DNA of 64,000 bases from JADJNW01 sp964526645 (GTDB lineage Bacteria; Bacteroidota; Bacteroidia; Chitinophagales; Saprospiraceae). Below, one piece after another: positions 1 to 8,689 of this stretch. Within the stretch, counting starts at the first letter, position 1; every line of letters starts with the position of its first letter. The translations under genes and the position numbers were made by a program. The notes below the pieces were generated by a model. That model worked only from the letters and a program-made list of their open reading frames with translations, was not told where the DNA came from and made no database searches. The stretch lies in assembly GCA_964526645.1 (NCBI GenBank), contig CAZGJN010000003.1, positions 62,001 through 126,000 on the forward strand, read 5' to 3'.

Positions 1-1113
1 ATTATCCCAATCTTCTCTTGTATTTGTGAGAGCATTGACCTGTGAAAAAGGTTCTGGATTGGCACCGGAAATGAGGGTGAGAATGTCGCTATGCTCTCGC
101 CAGTAACCTGAATTGCCAGAAAAGAGTAGGCCGATGGTCGTTTTTTTATCCAAAAACCAGTCAGCACCGCCTTTGAAATTGTGGCTATTGACCCAATTGA
201 CACGATCATTGGTCTGATCAAAAATAGATGCTGCCCCTTCAAAAGGGATAATGCGGTAGATGTCCATGTCATTAAATCGCTGGGCATAATAGTAGCTGTA
301 ATTGCCAAAAAGATTGAATTGCTGCTGGCGGTAGTTGAGTTGCAAGCCAGTGTTTGCTTTTGGATACCTGCCGTAGCCACCGCCGAGCGTCAGCGTTCCA
401 TTCATGCCAAGATTTTTGTCTTTTTTGAGCCGAATGTTGATAATTCCTGCATTGCCCGCAGCATCGTACTTGGCGGATGGATTGTGGATGATTTCAATTT
501 TTTCGATATTATTGGCAGGCATACTTTCCAAAAGGCGGGACACCTCCTCGGCGGAGAGGTAGGATTGCTTGCCATCAAGCATGATCATGACCCCTTGTTT
601 GCCTTTGAGCGCGATGCGGTTGTTGTTGTCAACGGTCACGCCGGGGGCTTTTGCCAGTAGTTCCAACGCGGAATTACCGGCTGCCACGGGGCTGCCTTCT
701 ACGTTTACCACCAGCTTGTCATTTTGCAATTCGATAAAAGGTTTTTCTGCTTTGACCGTTACCTCATTTAAAACGACACCACTATTGATTTGCAAATTGG
801 GAATGGATACATTAGGTTGCGCTTTGCTCACAGCGAAAGGACCGTAGTAGGCAGATTGATACCCCACCATGGTAGCCGCAATGAGATAAGTACCATCTTC
901 TATGATTTCAAAAATATAAACACCGGCGGAGTCCGTGATACTGCCTTTGAGCAGGCTGGAATCTTTTGGATTTAAAAGTAGAATGTTGGCAAATTCTACC
1001 GCGGAATTATTTTGGTCTGTGATTTTTCCAATCAAGGTGACTTTATCACTGAGCTGAGCCCTGAGTGGGATCATGGTAAGCAGCAATAGAGAAAATGTAA
1101 GTAAACTCCTCAT
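1..1113 (-). CDS. TonB-dependent receptor-like outer-membrane beta-barrel protein, C-terminus outside the window
   Basis: The minus-strand frame is open from an ATG at 1113 to the window edge, 371 codons, so only the N-terminal part is visible. A signal peptide ending in LRAQ (about residue 20) is followed by a carboxypeptidase-like regulatory domain (about 25-105; VTLIGKITDQNNSAVEFANI). Next comes a plug-like domain with APGVTVD, LDGKQSYLS and NPSAKYDAAGNAGIINI. This order matches the Bacteroidota outer-membrane beta-barrel receptors that bind or import unknown ligands. The barrel is missing because the gene is cut by the window, not because of a lesion. No SusD-like partner is visible. The family call is firm; the substrate cannot be inferred. 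Confidence 0.85.
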   Translation of the reverse strand, partial: MRSLLTFSLLLLTMIPLRAQLSDKVTLIGKITDQNNSAVEFANILLLNPKDSSLLKGSITDSAGVYIFEIIEDGTYLIAATMVGYQSAYYGPFAVSKAQPNVSIPNLQINSGVVLNEVTVKAEKPFIELQNDKLVVNVEGSPVAAGNSALELLAKAPGVTVDNNNRIALKGKQGVMIMLDGKQSYLSAEEVSRLLESMPANNIEKIEIIHNPSAKYDAAGNAGIINIRLKKDKNLGMNGTLTLGGGYGRYPKANTGLQLNYRQQQFNLFGNYSYYYAQRFNDMDIYRIIPFEGAASIFDQTNDRVNWVNSHNFKGGADWFLDKKTTIGLLFSGNSGYWREHSDILTLISGANPEPFSQVNALTNTREDWDN

Positions 1114-1315
1114 GGCTTAAGTTTTTTAGTTGTTTGAAAGGATGATTTCAAGCAAAAGACGATTCGCGGAGATGGGGTGTTACAGCAAGCTATCAAATTA
1201 CCGACGAACGATACATTTTCAGCGCCCCAGCGTCAGGGTATTATAGACTAAATCAGGTCTTTATTTTCGGCAGAAAAGCGGATTAGGATGTTATATAATC
1301 TTAGCAGCAAATGCT

Positions 1316-1384
1316 TTTGGCAACAATAGCGTGGAGAGATTGTATTTTTGTCCTATCTTTCGCCAGACAAATTTGTTACCTTTG
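1316..1384 (+). promoter_or_regulatory. Candidate Bacteroidota promoter for the TerC gene
   Basis: Two -7-type boxes of the form TANNTTTG lie upstream of the TerC start: TATTTTTG at 1343-1350, with TTTG at 1316-1319 as a possible -33 element (23-bp gap), and TACCTTTG at 1377-1384. Spacing is slightly long for the first and unsupported for the second, so which one is used is uncertain. Confidence 0.35.
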
Positions 1385-1445
1385 CGTTTTTTTGACATCT
1401 AAAATCCACCGTGAAAGCGTTTTTTTTAGTGATTAAATTTGAGTG

Positions 1446-2426
1446 ATGACGATCTGGATTGTTTTTCTGGTTTTGATCTTTTTTCTCCTGGCACTCGACC
1501 TGGGGGTTTTTCATAAAAGTCCGCATAATATTTCTACGAAAGAAGCTTTTGGGTGGACGATTTTGTGGGTTTCACTGGCTTCGTTGTTTAGCTTCGTAGT
1601 GTATTTTGCCTATGAAAATGGATGGGTAGCTAATCCCGACGAGCTGGATGGCAAAGAAGCGGTATTGGAGTACATTACTGGATACCTCATCGAGCAATCG
1701 CTCAGTATGGACAATATCTTTGTGATGGCGGTGATTTTTGGTTATTTTAAAATTCCTAAAATCTATCAGCATCGGGTTTTGTTTTGGGGTATCGTAGGGG
1801 CTTTGCTTTTTCGGGGTATCATGATCGGGCTTGGCGTGGTACTTATCCATCAGTTTTCCTGGATTATTTATGTTTTTGGGGCATTATTATTGTATTCGGC
1901 TTATCGAATGCTTTTTTCAGATGGTGAAGGCGTTCATCCCGAAAATAACCCCGTCATTAAGTTGGTGCGACGGTTTTTCCCTGTTACAAAGGATTTCCAC
2001 GGCAATCATTTTTTTGTCAGGCGCAAGCTTCGGGGCAAAAAAATCATTGGCGCTACTCCTTTATTTATTGCGCTAATGGTGGTAGAGACGACCGATATTT
2101 TTTTCGCCGTAGATAGCATTCCAGCAATATTCGCTATCACTACCGATCCTTTTATCGTCTTTACTTCCAATATCTTTGCCATTATGGGCTTGCGCTCGCT
2201 GTATTTTGTGTTGGCATCGGTTCTTGATAAATTTAAATATCTTAAATACAGCCTTGTATTTATTTTGGCCTTTGTGGGTGTAAAAATGCTTATTAGCCAT
2301 TATGTAAAAATTCCAGCATGGTTGTCCTTGACTGTCATAGCAGGTGCCTTGCTCATCGGAGTCCTTGTTTCTTGGTCCAGTTTTAAAGAAAAACGCCAGG
2401 TAGAGAAAGAGAACGTTGGAATCTAA
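1446..2426 (+). CDS. TerC/Alx family integral membrane protein
   Basis: About 326 residues with seven to nine hydrophobic segments. The family's two acidic membrane motifs are present: EQSLSMDNIFV (about residues 84-94) and VETTDIFFAVDSIPAIF (about 214-230). TerC/Alx proteins are inner-membrane transporters linked to manganese efflux and tellurium or envelope-stress resistance; the exact ion is not predictable here. GTG at 1443 directly precedes ATG at 1446 and either could start translation; ATG was chosen. The gene stands alone, with its own promoter candidate upstream and a palindrome after the stop. Length is normal for the family. Confidence 0.9.
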   Translation: MTIWIVFLVLIFFLLALDLGVFHKSPHNISTKEAFGWTILWVSLASLFSFVVYFAYENGWVANPDELDGKEAVLEYITGYLIEQSLSMDNIFVMAVIFGYFKIPKIYQHRVLFWGIVGALLFRGIMIGLGVVLIHQFSWIIYVFGALLLYSAYRMLFSDGEGVHPENNPVIKLVRRFFPVTKDFHGNHFFVRRKLRGKKIIGATPLFIALMVVETTDIFFAVDSIPAIFAITTDPFIVFTSNIFAIMGLRSLYFVLASVLDKFKYLKYSLVFILAFVGVKMLISHYVKIPAWLSLTVIAGALLIGVLVSWSSFKEKRQVEKENVGI

Positions 2427-2454
2427 ATTCAGTAACGGGATCAAAGGGGGTTGT

Positions 2455-2483
2455 TTTTTTTTAATCTTCAAGATTTAAAAAAA
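2455..2483 (+). terminator. T/A-armed palindrome after TerC, probable bidirectional terminator
   Basis: A T-run leads into AATCTT, a single C, then AAGATT and an A-run, making a near-perfect hairpin whose arms end in T and A tracts. It lies just after the TerC stop and could terminate transcription. Its core (AATCTT-N-AAGATT) is also the core of the palindrome at 41517-41547. Confidence 0.45.
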
Positions 2484-2535
2484 TACATTCATTTTTTTAA
2501 TCCATCACCCTAAATTTTATATAATTCGAGGCAAT

Positions 2536-3393
2536 ATGAGGGTTTTTACTATTATCGCGCGAATTATCATACTGGGAGCTTTGTTGTACACCAAGCTTAA
2601 TTTCCGGCTTTGGACGATCGCTTGGAATATCAATACCGATATGGTGGACACCGTGCTCGGTTTTTTTATTTTTTTGCTATCCAGCAATTTAGCAGTTGTT
2701 ATCCTTTCTCGTTTGTATCGTCGGCGCAGTGGACTCGCTATAGGGCAGATGGATAATGTGTTGCTCGGTTTACAGAATATCTACTACCTCTTGGTGGCAA
2801 GTGGCGTTATTCTTACCATCCTTGCTTTCTTTGGAATCGAACCACGCCAATTATTTACTTCTTTGAGCATTGTAGCTGCTGCGATTGCAATAGTTACTAA
2901 AGATTATTTATCTGAAATTATAAGTGGGATCTTATTGAGTTTTTCAAGCGAAATTTCGGTAGGGGATTATATCAAAATTGGCAACCACAAAGGAAAAATT
3001 ATTGACCTGAATCTCACCAAAATTATCTTTTTGAATGAAGATGATGACATTATTTTTATTCCAAACAATACGGTTTTTACCAGCGAAATAGTTAATTATA
3101 CCAAAAGGGAAATCCGGCGGGTCAATATTGAGTTTGAAGTGTCACTCCAAGCCATTCAGTCTGTTGAATCATTGGAAAAGCATTTATCGGATGAATTGAG
3201 CGACTACCACACGCATATCGAAAAAGGTAGCTTCTGGCTAAAAGTAGCCGATATCAGGAAAGACAGCGTAGCTTTGAAATTCCAGTATGTGCTGAAAAAA
3301 ATAAACCGCGAACTCGAAATCGAAATCCGCCGCCGTACTGTACGCCGTATCGTAGATTATGTGAAGGCTAATTACGGTACGAGTACAAAATAG
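2536..3393 (+). CDS. MscS-family mechanosensitive ion channel protein
   Basis: 285 residues. N-terminal hydrophobic segments lie at about 5-20, 36-58 and 78-100. The pore-lining segment with the small-residue pattern SIVAAAIAIV and KDYLSEIISGILL follows (about 109-135). Then comes a beta-rich MscS middle domain (SVGDYIKIGNHKGKIIDLNL, about 141-160, and IFIPNNTVFTSEIVNYT, about 173-189) and an alpha/beta C-terminal domain. This is the layout of small MscS-like channels that open under hypo-osmotic membrane tension. The gene is monocistronic in appearance and converges on the gamma-glutamyltransferase gene across a hairpin at 3398-3435. Confidence 0.92.
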   Translation: MRVFTIIARIIILGALLYTKLNFRLWTIAWNINTDMVDTVLGFFIFLLSSNLAVVILSRLYRRRSGLAIGQMDNVLLGLQNIYYLLVASGVILTILAFFGIEPRQLFTSLSIVAAAIAIVTKDYLSEIISGILLSFSSEISVGDYIKIGNHKGKIIDLNLTKIIFLNEDDDIIFIPNNTVFTSEIVNYTKREIRRVNIEFEVSLQAIQSVESLEKHLSDELSDYHTHIEKGSFWLKVADIRKDSVALKFQYVLKKINRELEIEIRRRTVRRIVDYVKANYGTSTK

Positions 3394-3397
3394 TTGT

Positions 3398-3435
3398 AAA
3401 AGTACCTTACAGCTTGGGGCTGCAGGGGCACTTTT
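3398..3435. terminator. Bidirectional hairpin between mscS-like and ggt-like genes
   Basis: AAAAGT (3398-3403) pairs with ACTTTT (3430-3435), and CAGC (3410-3413) pairs with GCTG (3419-3422) inside it. The A and T tracts at the outer ends suit termination from both directions between two convergent genes. Confidence 0.5.
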
Positions 3436-3444
3436 AAAGTTTTC

Positions 3445-5295
3445 TCACCACCCAATGCCATAATCCTCGCCGTGATTGCTCGATCCGCCCCACATGGAGC
3501 CGTTTTTCCGATCAAAAAAGATGGCATTGATCGGGCCGGAGGTACGGTCGTCCACTTCGAGTCGGTAGCCCATCGAACGCAGTGCCTTGCGCGTCCATGG
3601 TGGTGTATCTTTTTGAATGAGCATTACGCCGCGCCGGATTTCGTGCTGATCGAAAGAGCCGCGCATTTGAAATGAATTGATATTGGCGGCTTCTGCTGCT
3701 TCTTGCACATTCATACCGAATTCGACCACATTTAAGAAAAATTGCAATAAATTTTGATCCTGACTATCGCCGCCCTGCACCGCGAAAGAAAGATAAGGTT
3801 TGCCATCTTTTAAAGCCATCGAAGGCGTGAGCGTCACGCGGGGGCGCTTACCAGGCTCGACTACGTTGAAGGGACTCTCTTCTTTTTTCAACACAAAGCT
3901 CTGCATCCGCTGGCTCAAACCCACGCCGGTATTGCCCGCGATCACCGCTGGAATCCAACCACCACTTGGCGTGACAGATACGACCCAACCTTCTTCGTCG
4001 GCTGCTTGAATAGAAGTTGTACCCATATAAAACGCATCATTTGGAAAATCCTCATTCTCATTAAATTTCGGTACTGGTGCGTACGATACATCCTTGTTCC
4101 ACTTTTCAATCAAATCCAGATAAGGATTCACTTTGCCTTCAAAAGGGTAGGGGTCGCCGGGCTTGATATTTTCATCATTTTTTTGCCAATTGATTTGTTG
4201 CACGCGTTGCTTGGCATATTCCTTAGAAAGCAAGCCTTTGCGCGGTTCTTCCGGTGCAAAATAGGGATCGCCATAATAAAAATCGCGGTCGGCGAAACTC
4301 ATATTCATCACTTGATACAAGGCGTGGAGGTATTTTTCAGAGTTGTAACTCATGCAATTCATATCCAATTGTTCCATCATATTCAAGGATTGCAATAGCA
4401 CGGGCCCTTGCGTCCAGAAAGACAATTTATACACATCAATCCCTTTGTAAGTCACCATTTCAGGCTCTTCGATGCGCACTTTCCAGTTCGCTAAATCTTG
4501 TTTCGTAATCAAACCGCCTTGCTCTTGCGTGCCGCGCGCGATTTCCTCCGCAATATCACCTTTGTAAAAACGGTCATACGCCGCGTAGATGGCTTCTTTT
4601 CTCGATTTACCCGCTTTTAGCGCTGCTGCTTCCGCATCTACTAATTTCTGTAAAGTATTCAATAAATCGGTTTGTTTAAAAATCTCACCTGCATAAGGCG
4701 CTTCGCGGTCTTTCTCACCCAAATGTGGAAGAAAAACCTTCTTTGAATAAGGCCACTCCTTGATTCGCTTTTTCTGTGCTTCGATACTATTCGCCGTTTG
4801 CGCTTCTATCGGATAACCAGCCGCCATTTCCATCGCCGGCGCTAAGACTTGCTTCAGACTCATCGTGCCATACTCTGCCAACATCGTCATCAAACCACCC
4901 GGTGTGCCTGGTGTCGTAGCTGCAAGCGGGCCATACTGTGGCGGATACTTCATATCCTTACCTGTAAAGAACTCAGGAGTCGCTCCGGTTGGCGCTACTC
5001 CCAAAGCATTGATTGCAATAACTTTACCCGTTTTCGGATTATAAATTAAAGCTTGCGTCTCACCGCCCCAACTCAATACATCCCACATCGTGCAAGTAGC
5101 TGCCAGCATTGCACAAGCAGCATCAATCGCATTACCTTTTTGATTGAAAATCTTTGCACCGGCCGAAGCGGCGAGGGGTTTGCCTGTAATTGCCATCCAA
5201 TGCTTAGCGTGTAGGACGGGTTTCTGAGTTTGCTGCGCAGATAGCAAGAATGGTAAGCTACAGATTGCAAATATTAGAGCGATTGTACTTTTCAT
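3445..5295 (-). CDS. Gamma-glutamyltransferase family protein (Ntn-hydrolase), secreted
   Basis: 616 residues with a signal peptide ending LLSAQ (about residue 21). Family landmarks are the N-terminal GKPLAASAGAKIF and GNAIDAACAMLA region, PGTPGGLMTMLAEYG (about 129-143) and GGLITKQDLANW (about 260-271). The autocleavage region is MGTTSIQAADEEG (about 424-436), followed by VTPSGGWIPA and NTGVGLSQRM. These enzymes are made as a proenzyme that self-cleaves before a threonine, and act in the periplasm on glutathione or other gamma-glutamyl or acyl compounds. Here the cleavage motif reads TTS where classical enzymes have TTH, so this is a divergent subfamily with uncertain substrate. It is followed by a small DUF6132 gene, and a hairpin lies past its stop. 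Confidence 0.88.
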   Translation of the reverse strand: MKSTIALIFAICSLPFLLSAQQTQKPVLHAKHWMAITGKPLAASAGAKIFNQKGNAIDAACAMLAATCTMWDVLSWGGETQALIYNPKTGKVIAINALGVAPTGATPEFFTGKDMKYPPQYGPLAATTPGTPGGLMTMLAEYGTMSLKQVLAPAMEMAAGYPIEAQTANSIEAQKKRIKEWPYSKKVFLPHLGEKDREAPYAGEIFKQTDLLNTLQKLVDAEAAALKAGKSRKEAIYAAYDRFYKGDIAEEIARGTQEQGGLITKQDLANWKVRIEEPEMVTYKGIDVYKLSFWTQGPVLLQSLNMMEQLDMNCMSYNSEKYLHALYQVMNMSFADRDFYYGDPYFAPEEPRKGLLSKEYAKQRVQQINWQKNDENIKPGDPYPFEGKVNPYLDLIEKWNKDVSYAPVPKFNENEDFPNDAFYMGTTSIQAADEEGWVVSVTPSGGWIPAVIAGNTGVGLSQRMQSFVLKKEESPFNVVEPGKRPRVTLTPSMALKDGKPYLSFAVQGGDSQDQNLLQFFLNVVEFGMNVQEAAEAANINSFQMRGSFDQHEIRRGVMLIQKDTPPWTRKALRSMGYRLEVDDRTSGPINAIFFDRKNGSMWGGSSNHGEDYGIGW

Positions 5296-5352
5296 ACTGC
5301 GGATTTTAGGTGATAAAAGTAAAATCTAAGATAGTGATAATTCCTGTAGTTT

Positions 5353-5580
5353 TTATTCAGGTTTTTCTCTTCCTGCTTTCCGCTTATTTTCTTTTTTGAA
5401 CAAACTCAGCAAAATGCTTCCCATCAAGGCACCATACAATGTACTATTGACAGGTTTGGAGGTAATCGAGCAAGTACCCGACAGGCAGCCTATGTGATTC
5501 CAGTAAAGCCATCCGCCGATAGCACCCAAGAGGATGCCTGCCAATTCTAACTTATATTTCAGAAGGAAGTCTTTGATCAT
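5353..5580 (-). CDS. DUF6132-type small membrane protein
   Basis: 75 residues with two membrane segments (about 11-28 and 47-61). The loop between them carries the conserved GCLSGTCSIT and KPVNSTLYGALMGSILL signature, with two cysteines. This pattern is typical of DUF6132 proteins of Bacteroidota, often found near rhodanese or thioredoxin genes; no function is established. It is encoded just upstream of the gamma-glutamyltransferase-like gene on the same strand, 57 bp apart, and may be co-transcribed. Confidence 0.8.
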   Translation of the reverse strand: MIKDFLLKYKLELAGILLGAIGGWLYWNHIGCLSGTCSITSKPVNSTLYGALMGSILLSLFKKENKRKAGREKPE

Positions 5581-5763
5581 TTTTGTATCGTTTTGAAAAA
5601 CAAGATTGCAAATTTTGGGGCACTACTTCTGTGATCATGGTTGGATATTTGAAAAATTTTATGGACACTTGTTCTAATAGGACTTTTTTAATAAAATACT
5701 GATTAACAATTGTTTGCAATTCTGTTGATACATTGGTAAACCCAACATAGTCATTTTAAATTA

Positions 5764-7152
5764 TTATTTTATCTCAATCATGTTCACCCTTGTATTGCCA
5801 CCCAAAAAACGCTGCACGATCCTTGTGGTTTCAGGATTGCCGCTGTAATATTTGATATAATCGCGCAATGCAGTTATATCGCCGATATGCTCCTCCTTGC
5901 TGATGTAGCCATAGCCGCAGTAAGTCCCTTGTTCCACCAAAACAATAGCTTGCTCATCGCTGGCTCTGCCTCTGTCAATGATGATAAAATCCTTGTCAAA
6001 AACGGTAGAAAGGGCTTCTAAGGCTTCTTGCGCCCGCTCGTTGTAATCCTCCGGTGCTTCCTTGCCCGTGCAAGCCCCGCGGCACTGGTGCAAGTGATAG
6101 TGAAAACAAGCGCCTTTGCCACTTTGAAGCGAAGTGAGCCGTTGGCACAACTCAAACTGTGCTACTTTCGCCGTCAGGTGATTTTTGGCATTGCTCAACT
6201 TGGGGTATTCAGAAACGATGCGCAAGGTCTTGCGGTTTTTGGCGGTCACATGGGCTATATCGAAGCGGATATAGCCCTCTTCGTCTTTCCAGGTGTGGAT
6301 GGCATACGGAAATTGCTGCACGCGCTGGGCGCGATTCACAGGAGGTTGGATGCGTTTGATCTCGTAAGATTCCAATAGCATAGCGACAAGCTCACTGCCG
6401 GTGATTTCGTAGCTGATATCATGCGTTTGTTGTTGCAAAACCTTTGCTTTTTCTGTATGATCTGCGAAATGCTCAGCGACCCGCTTGCGGATATTGATAC
6501 TTTTGCCAACGTATAGCACATCCCCGTTTTTATTGTGAAAATAATAAACCCCGCAATCCTCTGGCAAGGCGTGAATTTTTTCTACGTCGAAGTTTTGAGG
6601 CAGGCGCGATTCCTTGATGCCGAGGTTGACAAAACGCTTGATTGCTTCAGCACTTTCTTGTTTTTGCAAAATGAGTTGAAGAAGCTCCGTGGTAGCCAGG
6701 GCATCTGCCAGGGCACGGTGGCGAGCCTGGGTTTGAATGCCAAAATGTTGTATCAAATTGCCAAGGCTGTAAGACGACAGGCCCGGAAACGCCGCTCGGC
6801 TCAGTCGGACGGTGCACAGCTGTTTTCGGGAAAAAGAATAGCCCAGCCGCATAAATTCTTCCCGAAGGAAACCATAATCAAATCGGACGTTGTGCGCCAC
6901 AAAAATGGCATTTTCAGTCATTCGCACAATATCTTTGGCTACTTCATAAAACCTCGGTGCCCCCTCTACCATCTCCTGCGTAATGCCGGTGAGCTGTGTG
7001 ATGCCGTATGGGATGTATGTTTCTGGATTGACCAAAGTTTCGTACGTTTCAATAATTTGCTGCCCATCGTGCAAGACAATGGCAATTTCCGTAATTTTAT
7101 CGCGGATGGCTTTGCCGCCAGTTGTTTCGATGTCCACTATCGCGTACTGCAT
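5764..7152 (-). CDS. DnaQ-like 3'-5' exonuclease fused to a GIY-YIG (UvrC/Cho-like) nuclease domain
   Basis: 462 residues. Residues 1-165 form a DEDDh exonuclease: VDIETTG (D7, E9), the HNVRFDYGFL block (N88, D92) and HRALADA (H145, D150). Residues about 195-275 form a GIY-YIG domain: GVYYFHN, LYVGKS, an arginine at about 222, and a SELVAMLLE helix carrying the metal-binding glutamate. A C-terminal region with a CRGACTGKEAPEDY motif resembles the UvrC/Cho segment after the nuclease. Such fusions, often annotated as DNA polymerase III epsilon-like with GIY-YIG, are thought to act in DNA repair. The start lies 29 bp from the divergent NamZ start. Confidence 0.9.
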   Translation of the reverse strand: MQYAIVDIETTGGKAIRDKITEIAIVLHDGQQIIETYETLVNPETYIPYGITQLTGITQEMVEGAPRFYEVAKDIVRMTENAIFVAHNVRFDYGFLREEFMRLGYSFSRKQLCTVRLSRAAFPGLSSYSLGNLIQHFGIQTQARHRALADALATTELLQLILQKQESAEAIKRFVNLGIKESRLPQNFDVEKIHALPEDCGVYYFHNKNGDVLYVGKSINIRKRVAEHFADHTEKAKVLQQQTHDISYEITGSELVAMLLESYEIKRIQPPVNRAQRVQQFPYAIHTWKDEEGYIRFDIAHVTAKNRKTLRIVSEYPKLSNAKNHLTAKVAQFELCQRLTSLQSGKGACFHYHLHQCRGACTGKEAPEDYNERAQEALEALSTVFDKDFIIIDRGRASDEQAIVLVEQGTYCGYGYISKEEHIGDITALRDYIKYYSGNPETTRIVQRFLGGNTRVNMIEIK

Positions 7153-7181
7153 CTATTTCAAACTTTTAAAAACAAATTGGT

Positions 7182-8465
7182 GTGAAAATAAAATATTTCG
7201 TTGTAATATTGATAGTTTTTCAACTTTCTTGTGGAAGTGCCGCAAAAAAATTGCCAATAGACACCATTCCGCCAGTGGCAGAAATACCGCAAAAAGCCGA
7301 AATTCCAATCACTCAAACCGAAGAAGCGCCCCCACCTGTTGCAGCAGAGAAAGCGATCAAAGTTGGCGCAGAAAGGCTGGATGTTTATTTGCCCTTGTTG
7401 AAAGGAAAAACCGTTGCACTCCTTGTCAATCACACTTCTACGATAGGCAAAACCCATTTGGTGGATACCTTGCAAAAATTGAATATCCGCATCAAGGCGA
7501 TTTTTGCACCGGAACATGGCTTCAGAGGAACGGCTTCGGATGGAGAAAAAATTGAAGATGCAAAAGACCCAAGTACCGGCATCCCGCTGATTTCCCTGTA
7601 TGGCAGCAAAAGGGCACCCTCCGCGCAAGACCTTGTCGGAGTGGATTGGTTGCTGTTCGATATTCAGGACGTGGGCACGCGGTTTTATACCTACATTTCC
7701 ACCATGGCTTATGCTATGCAAGCTTGCGCTGACAATCAAGTCAAATGTATGATTCTGGATCGGCCTAATCCGAATGGTCATTTTGTGGATGGTCCAATTT
7801 TAGAACCTGAATTCAAATCATTTGTAGGTTTACATCCTGTGCCCGCGGTGTATGGCATGACCATCGGCGAGTATGCGCAAATGGTGAACGGCGAACACTG
7901 GCTGGAAGGTGGCAAAACTTGCGACTTGACGGTTGTCTCTTGTGAAAATTATGATCATTCCACCCCTTATGAGCTTCCGATAAAACCTTCGCCCAATTTG
8001 CCCAACATGCGGGCCATTTATTTGTATCCATCTATCTGTTTTTTTGAAGGTACCAATGTAAGCGTGGGGCGGGGTACGACAAAACAGTTTCAGGTGCTGG
8101 GTGCGCCGAATTATGCCAAAGGAGACTTCACTTTCACCCCTCAACCAATGGAAGGGGCCATGCAGCCACCGCTTCGGGGGCAACTGTGCCGAGGCTACGA
8201 TTTGACCCACTTAGACCCCAACCTCATTCGTGCGCAAAGCCGTATTAATTTGAGCTATCTACTTGATTTTTATGCTAATTATCCCAATAAAGAAACTTTT
8301 TTCCTGCCAACTAACTACATTGACAAACTGGCGGGCAGCAAAAAATTGAGAGATCAACTCATCGCTGGAAAAAGCGAAGCTGATATCCGCGCAAGCTGGC
8401 AGGAAGGACTGCTGAAATTCAAATCGGTCAGAAAAAAATATTTATTGTACAAGGATTTTGAATAG
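7182..8465 (+). CDS. namZ: NamZ-type exo-beta-N-acetylmuramidase (DUF1343) lipoprotein
   Basis: 427 residues starting at GTG. The start is supported by a lipoprotein signal with a lipobox cysteine at residue 17 (FQLSCGS). The mature part shows the DUF1343/NamZ core: KTVALLVNHTSTIG, FAPEHGFRG, PLISLYGSKRAP, FDIQDVGTRFYTYISTM, LDRPNPNG, GMTIGEYAQMVNGE, PSPNLPN, FEGTNVSVGRGTTKQF. NamZ releases N-acetylmuramic acid from the non-reducing end of peptidoglycan fragments, so a role in cell-wall recycling or scavenging at the envelope is likely. Earlier annotations call this family DUF1343. No other mur-recycling gene is adjacent. Confidence 0.88.
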   Translation: MKIKYFVVILIVFQLSCGSAAKKLPIDTIPPVAEIPQKAEIPITQTEEAPPPVAAEKAIKVGAERLDVYLPLLKGKTVALLVNHTSTIGKTHLVDTLQKLNIRIKAIFAPEHGFRGTASDGEKIEDAKDPSTGIPLISLYGSKRAPSAQDLVGVDWLLFDIQDVGTRFYTYISTMAYAMQACADNQVKCMILDRPNPNGHFVDGPILEPEFKSFVGLHPVPAVYGMTIGEYAQMVNGEHWLEGGKTCDLTVVSCENYDHSTPYELPIKPSPNLPNMRAIYLYPSICFFEGTNVSVGRGTTKQFQVLGAPNYAKGDFTFTPQPMEGAMQPPLRGQLCRGYDLTHLDPNLIRAQSRINLSYLLDFYANYPNKETFFLPTNYIDKLAGSKKLRDQLIAGKSEADIRASWQEGLLKFKSVRKKYLLYKDFE

Positions 8466-8689
8466 AAATTGATACAGATAAAATTTTTGAATCAGTATAA
8501 AATATTGAAAATAAATAATTTAAAATATTTTGCTTCTCAAGCAATATCGAATTTTTGTCTGAAAATGATAAGTCAGTCGGCTTGCACAATGGTCAAATGA
8601 AATTGGTGAAAGTAAAATAGAGAAAAAGCAAGGCTTGACAAATGCTTTTACACCAAAGGGCAAAAACTTTTGGGAGGGGTATTGTCATT

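Noticed and set aside
6535..7185. Plus-strand frame of 216 codons running into namZ
   Set aside because: Antisense shadow of the exonuclease/GIY-YIG gene; the divergent namZ start has a proper lipoprotein signal in another frame.
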